A DNA stretch of 8,538 nt, taken from Burkholderiales bacterium (GTDB lineage Bacteria > Pseudomonadota > Gammaproteobacteria > Burkholderiales > JAEUOS01). The notes below the pieces were generated by a model. That model did not search any database and was not told the DNA's origin. It saw only the letters and a list, made by a program, of their open reading frames with translations. Below, one piece after another: positions 5,758 through 8,538 of the stretch (positions are counted from its first letter, which is position 1; the number at the start of each line of letters is the position of its first letter). The translations under genes and the position numbers were made by a program. The stretch is from the NCBI GenBank assembly GCA_947456845.1, contig CANGUJ010000143.1, positions 1 through 8,538 of the forward strand, given 5' to 3'.

Positions 5758-6084
5758 ATGTGGATATTTCTCAACAATGCGTTTGTTTCAATCGTCGACA
5801 AGGGCGACCCGACAGGCAAGACCTTGCTGGTACGTTCGCGCCGCCGGGTGGACCTGGCGCGCGCCTTTCCTGCCGCCGACATCGTGGCCGGGACCGGCAC
5901 GGACTACCGCTACCGGGCGCGCATCGACCGGGCCGAAGTGGCCGCGCGCCTCGCACAGGCCGTGCAGGACATCCGCTATGGCAACTTCAAGTCGGGGGTG
6001 AAGGAATCCGACCGGCACGACACCTACATGGAGGTTTGGGACGCGATGTACAGGTTTCAGAAAGCGGAGAAACCAGGAGCATGA
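5758..6084 (+). CDS. Conserved 108-aa protein of unknown function (MWIFLN family)
   Basis: A 108-residue protein beginning MWIFLNNAFVSIVDKGD and ending with the motif DIRYGNFKSGVKESDRHDTYMEVWDAM. I recall this N-terminus and the NFK-[SN]-x-V...R-x-x-Y-x-x-VW pattern from small uncharacterised proteins of many proteobacteria, so it is probably a real conserved family, but I know no function. The sequence is soluble and basic-acidic mixed, with a strand-rich first half (LLVRSRRRVDLARAFP, YRYRARI) that suggests a small alpha/beta domain. GGAGG ends five bases before the ATG, a strong ribosome binding site. It is last in the block and its stop lies 28 bases from the convergent chimeric phosphoesterase gene. 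Confidence 0.8.
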   Translation: MWIFLNNAFVSIVDKGDPTGKTLLVRSRRRVDLARAFPAADIVAGTGTDYRYRARIDRAEVAARLAQAVQDIRYGNFKSGVKESDRHDTYMEVWDAMYRFQKAEKPGA

Positions 6085-6112
6085 CGCCCGGCACTTCCTT
6101 CGGCATCCCGCG

Positions 6113-6955
6113 CTAAGCCGAGTGCATCCAGAATCCCCGCGCACTTAGCGTCGCCTCGCCCTCCCACCGATACGCCACCAGCGGCCCGTCCGCCGCAGCG
6201 CTGTAGTCGACACACGCAACGTTTGGCGCGAGCACGTCGGGCGTGCCGGAGAACCAGTAGTGCCCGAAAAACACCGGCGGCCCCTCGTAGGTGCGGATGC
6301 GCGGGTCGGGCGGCATGGCGGTATCGGGAATCTGGTCGACGTCGCCCGGTGGGACCAAGGCCGCCGCCCGCCAGGTCGAAAAGCGGTCGCTCCACCAGCG
6401 CACCCGCCGGGTGGCAATATGCGCGTCCAGATTGTCGGAAAACATCGGGCGCATGGTCAATTGGCGCAGGCGGCCCTCGGCGGCGTGCCTGTCGGAAGCC
6501 AGCAATTGACCCACAAGCTCGCCCTCAGTCAATCCGGCGCGGCGCGCAGCGTGCCATCCCTCGGAGAGGTTTTCGCAGCGTTCGGGCTGATACTCCGAGG
6601 AAAGCACAAAGTTTCGAAAGGCCTGATAGACGACCCGCACCATTTGTCGCCGTTCGACGGTAAGTCGGTGCTCGAACGAGGCATCGCGATTGGCATGAGA
6701 ACCCAGGATTCGAAGGTATTCATCGTGAAATTCAATCCAGACTTGCGTGTCGTCCGATTCCCACCAGCATCCGCATCCCTGGCCGCCCAAGGCGATGATC
6801 TCCAGCCACACCATGAGTTTCTTCAGCGCCAGGCATTCACGCGGCATCAGCACGGTCGCGGCACTCAGATGCGGGTTGATGTGTCGTTTGTAGTCCCACC
6901 AGTCCATGAGGAGTGCAGGGGCTTCCGAGTAAATGCTTGACCAGCCGATGCACAA
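6113..6955 (-). pseudogene. Chimeric ORF: unknown N-terminus joined to the C-terminal end of a metallophosphoesterase
   Basis: The last third (residues about 183-275) matches the end of a calcineurin-like metallophosphoesterase family: RVRWW, AALVPPGDVDQIPDT, PPVFFGHYWFSGTP, VACVDYSAAADGPLVAYRWEGE. The catalytic N-terminal part of that family (GDIHG, GDxxDRG, GNHE) is absent from all frames here, so it cannot be an active phosphatase. The first 165 residues (WWDYKRHINPHLSAATV, CWWESDDTQVWIEFHDEY and on) are not phosphoesterase-like, I do not recognise them, and their DNA is less GC-rich than the 3' part. The simplest reading is a deletion or insertion that fused two genes near 6415-6440. The longest frame starts at TTG 6955; ATG 6907 is the alternative, and neither has a ribosome binding site. 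It may be expressed as a new hybrid protein or be a remnant. Confidence 0.6.
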
Positions 6956-7019
6956 CGCCAGCGCATTGTGCTGCGCATGGCGAAAGCGCGCGCATGCGGC
7001 AGGCGCTGCTGACTCTATT

Positions 7020-7050
7020 TTGGCAAGTTCTCATCACGATAACCTATACT
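7020..7050 (+). promoter_or_regulatory. Possible sigma70 promoter of the DUF1499 lipoprotein gene
   Basis: TATACT at 7045-7050 is one mismatch from the -10 consensus. TTGGCA at 7020-7025 is a good -35 box but the spacer is 19 bases, longer than ideal. Transcription would start about 7057, only a few bases before the ATG at 7060, so the message would be almost leaderless or translation would begin at a later codon. Confidence 0.35.
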
Positions 7051-7059
7051 CAATCCCCT

Positions 7060-7539
7060 ATGTGTGCGGGACTTGATTTGAAAAACGTTCGACTCAAAGG
7101 CAGGGGCTTCGCCTTGTTGTTGGCGATGCTTCTGACTGCCTGTACCACAACAGGGCCCGCGCCTTATGCGGCGGAGACGCCCGATGCCGACCCACCGGAC
7201 CTGGCGTGTCCGCTTCCGGGCAACTGCGTGAGCTCGCTAGGCAGCGGCGGTCTGGCGGCATTGCAATATGCCGGCACGCCTTCCCGGGCCATGGAGTTGC
7301 TGCAGGCCACAGTAGCCACCTTCACCGAGGCGAGCGTCGTGCGTACGCAGCCCCTGGCGATGCGGGTGATCTTCACCACACCTGCCGGTTTCAGGGACCA
7401 GGTCGATTTCCTGATCGACCCGCAGGCGCAGCGCATCGATTTTCGATCCCGCTCGTTGTTCGGTTTGTTCGACTGGGGCAAGAACCGCTCCCGAATGCTG
7501 GAATTCAAGAACCGCTTCGAACAGAAGGCCCGCCTGTGA
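7060..7539 (+). CDS. DUF1499 family lipoprotein
   Basis: A 159-residue protein with a lipoprotein signal: positive n-region (K8, R11, K13, R15), hydrophobic core FALLLAMLL and lipobox L25-T26-A27-C28. Residue +2 after the Cys is Thr, not Asp, so sorting to the outer membrane is expected in a Gram-negative cell. The mature part carries the DUF1499 pattern, beginning CPLPGNCVSS (C50, C56) and continuing with AMELLQATVATF, a strand for VIFTTPAGFRDQVDFLID and the ending IDFRSRSLFGLFDWGKNRSRM, typical of the family. Function is unknown. The ATG at 7060 gives a normal signal peptide but lies very close to the predicted transcription start. A TTG at 7078 is an alternative start. The upstream extension to 6913 reads through the divergent gene region and looks spurious. 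It faces away from the chimeric phosphoesterase gene. Confidence 0.85.
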   Translation: MCAGLDLKNVRLKGRGFALLLAMLLTACTTTGPAPYAAETPDADPPDLACPLPGNCVSSLGSGGLAALQYAGTPSRAMELLQATVATFTEASVVRTQPLAMRVIFTTPAGFRDQVDFLIDPQAQRIDFRSRSLFGLFDWGKNRSRMLEFKNRFEQKARL

Positions 7540-7609
7540 TCGCACGAATTTCGAAGCGGATCTTGAACCCGATGCCCCATCCCGTCGCGGTTCGCGGATT
7601 GCCGCGCTG

Positions 7610-8164
7610 ATGTCCGAGCCGCCCGAATGGATCCGTGCGGCGCGCCAGCAATGGCGCTGGCAGGGGCAGGCGCGTCCACCTTTTGCCACAGCGCCGCAGC
7701 CGGGCCAGATATCGGTCTGGGACTTCCCGCGGCCGCCGCGTCTGGCGTCCGACACCCGTGAAGTCGTGGTGCGCTGGGCAGGGATTGAAGTCGCGCGCAC
7801 CCGCCGGGCCGTGCGCGTGCTGGAAACCGCGCATCCGCCCAGCTATTACCTGCCTTGGGACGACGTGGACCGACGCCTGTTGCAGCCCGCCGCGGGCGGT
7901 TCGTTCTGCGAATGGAAGGGCCCGGCGCAGTACTGGACCCTGGTGAACGGCGAGCGCCGCCTGCCCGGCGTGGCCTGGAGCTACCCGCGGCCGCTGGCCG
8001 GCGCCGAAGCGCTGGCGGGCTGCGTGGCGTTCTACCCGACGGCGCTCGACTGTCTTGTGGATGGCGCGGCCGTCAAGGCGCAACCCGGAGGGTTTTACGG
8101 TGGCTGGATCACGCCCGAACTGGTGGGGCCTTTCAAGGGCGAGCCCGGCAGTGAGGGCTGGTAG
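7610..8164 (+). CDS. DUF427 domain protein
   Basis: A 184-residue protein matching the longer type of DUF427 (PF04248) proteins over its full length: MSEPPEWIRAARQQWRW at the start, RVLETAHPPSYYLPWDDV, SFCEWKGPAQYW, then AWSYPRP and the end PGGFYGGWITPELVGPFKG. The family is a small beta-rich domain common in bacteria and fungi. It has been grouped with nucleotidyltransferase-like folds by name, but no reaction is established as far as I know. No signal peptide or membrane segment, so it is cytoplasmic. The start at 7610 fits family N-termini even though no good ribosome binding site precedes it. It follows the DUF1499 gene by 70 bases on the same strand and may be cotranscribed with it, though the two products work in different compartments. 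Confidence 0.9.
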   Translation: MSEPPEWIRAARQQWRWQGQARPPFATAPQPGQISVWDFPRPPRLASDTREVVVRWAGIEVARTRRAVRVLETAHPPSYYLPWDDVDRRLLQPAAGGSFCEWKGPAQYWTLVNGERRLPGVAWSYPRPLAGAEALAGCVAFYPTALDCLVDGAAVKAQPGGFYGGWITPELVGPFKGEPGSEGW

Positions 8165-8199
8165 CACCGACGCTGCGGAGGGCAGCAATGTCTGGACGT

Positions 8200-8218
8200 G
8201 CAAGCAGATAAGGCTTGC
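8200..8218. repeat. Small hairpin between convergent genes
   Basis: GCAAGC (8200-8205) pairs with GCTTGC (8213-8218) around seven bases in the 83-base gap between the convergent DUF427 and methyltransferase genes. There is no T run on either side, so a terminator role is only suggested by position. Confidence 0.25.
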
Positions 8219-8247
8219 GCCTGTGTCGGACGCTGCCGGGAGACGGC

Positions 8248-8538
8248 TTAGCTGCGCTTGCGAAACACCACCAGGTGCTGCCACGGCAAGGTACCGACGG
8301 TGCGTTCCCATGCCAAACCGTGCACAACCGCTTCGCGCCTGATTTGCGCCTCGCTCATCTTGTGCAAGGGCTTGATCGGCACCCGCGGGTCCTCGGCACG
8401 ATACTCGACGAACACGAGTTGTCCGCCCGGCTTGAGGGCGCGGATGATGCTGCCCATCACTTCGTACGGAAACGCCAACTCGTGATAGACGTCGACCATG
8501 ATGGCCAAATCGACGGACGCGGCCGGCAGCCCGACATC
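8248..8538 (-). CDS. Class I SAM-dependent methyltransferase, C-terminal part (5' truncated by window edge)
   Basis: The last 96 residues of a Rossmann-fold methyltransferase, with its N-terminus and SAM-binding glycine loop beyond the window. Visible are the strand 4 motif VDLAIMVDVYHE (the acidic, aromatic pattern that ends the SAM pocket), the post-motif LKPGGQLVFVEY typical of class I enzymes, and a conserved tail (RAEDPRVPIKPLHKMSEAQ, then TVGTLPWQHLVVFRK). This tail is one I recall from a group of bacterial enzymes annotated simply as methyltransferase domain proteins. The substrate cannot be told. The open frame runs to the window edge, so any start inside the window is artificial. Confidence 0.88.
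   Translation of the reverse strand, partial: DVGLPAASVDLAIMVDVYHELAFPYEVMGSIIRALKPGGQLVFVEYRAEDPRVPIKPLHKMSEAQIRREAVVHGLAWERTVGTLPWQHLVVFRKRS

Noticed and set aside
6260..6940. Plus-strand open frame (226 aa) opposite the chimeric phosphoesterase ORF
   Set aside because: The minus-strand end has clear phosphoesterase motifs and the plus translation matches nothing I know. The 5' half is less certain because the minus-strand N-terminus is also unrecognised.
1..8538. CRISPR array, tRNA, rRNA, insertion sequence or phage integration site
   Set aside because: No regularly spaced direct repeats, no cloverleaf-like sequence, no transposase or integrase motif was seen.

Overview
The window is GC-rich, densely packed DNA from a bacterial chromosome. 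Gene style (strong GGAG ribosome binding sites, HIT, DUF427 and DUF1499 families, sigma70-like promoter) points to a beta- or gammaproteobacterium. This is an inference from protein family types; no rRNA or other taxonomic marker is present. I see no tRNA, rRNA, CRISPR array, transposase or integrase.

Layout. (1) 2-646, +: C-terminal part of an unrecognised protein cut by the window edge. (2) 682-2020, -: a two-gene unit, a HIT-family protein broken by one missing base, then an HNH_2 endonuclease-like protein whose GTG start overlaps the restored HIT stop as GTGA. (3) 2021-2933: about 900 bases with no secure protein gene. It holds a large imperfect inverted repeat, a near-consensus promoter followed about 100 bases later by a strong intrinsic terminator (a candidate small RNA), a very short minus-strand ORF, and two perfect long hairpins. 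(4) 2934-6084, +: four co-oriented genes, each with its own good ribosome binding site and 75-134 base gaps: an ARPP-1-like protein, a histone-deacetylase-superfamily amidohydrolase with a complete zinc site, a 213-aa protein distantly like SIMPL/DUF541, and a 108-aa conserved protein of unknown function. (5) 6113-6955, -: a chimeric ORF whose last third is the C-terminal end of a calcineurin-like metallophosphoesterase without its catalytic domain. (6) 7060-8164, +: a DUF1499 lipoprotein and a DUF427 protein. (7) 8248-8538, -: C-terminal part of a SAM-dependent methyltransferase cut by the window edge.

The best candidate for an undescribed system is the four-gene block 2934-6084. An intact deacetylase-fold enzyme sits between an ARPP-1 protein and two small conserved proteins of unknown role. 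ARPP-1 domains are named for their association with ADP-ribosylglycohydrolase and rhodanese-phosphatase proteins, so a small-molecule or nucleotide-derived-modification pathway is a reasonable guess, but only a guess. The candidate small RNA at 2391-2490 and the HIT frameshift are the best non-cassette observations. HDAC, HNH_2, HIT, DUF427, DUF1499 and metallophosphoesterase calls come from remembered family motifs; no database search was run.
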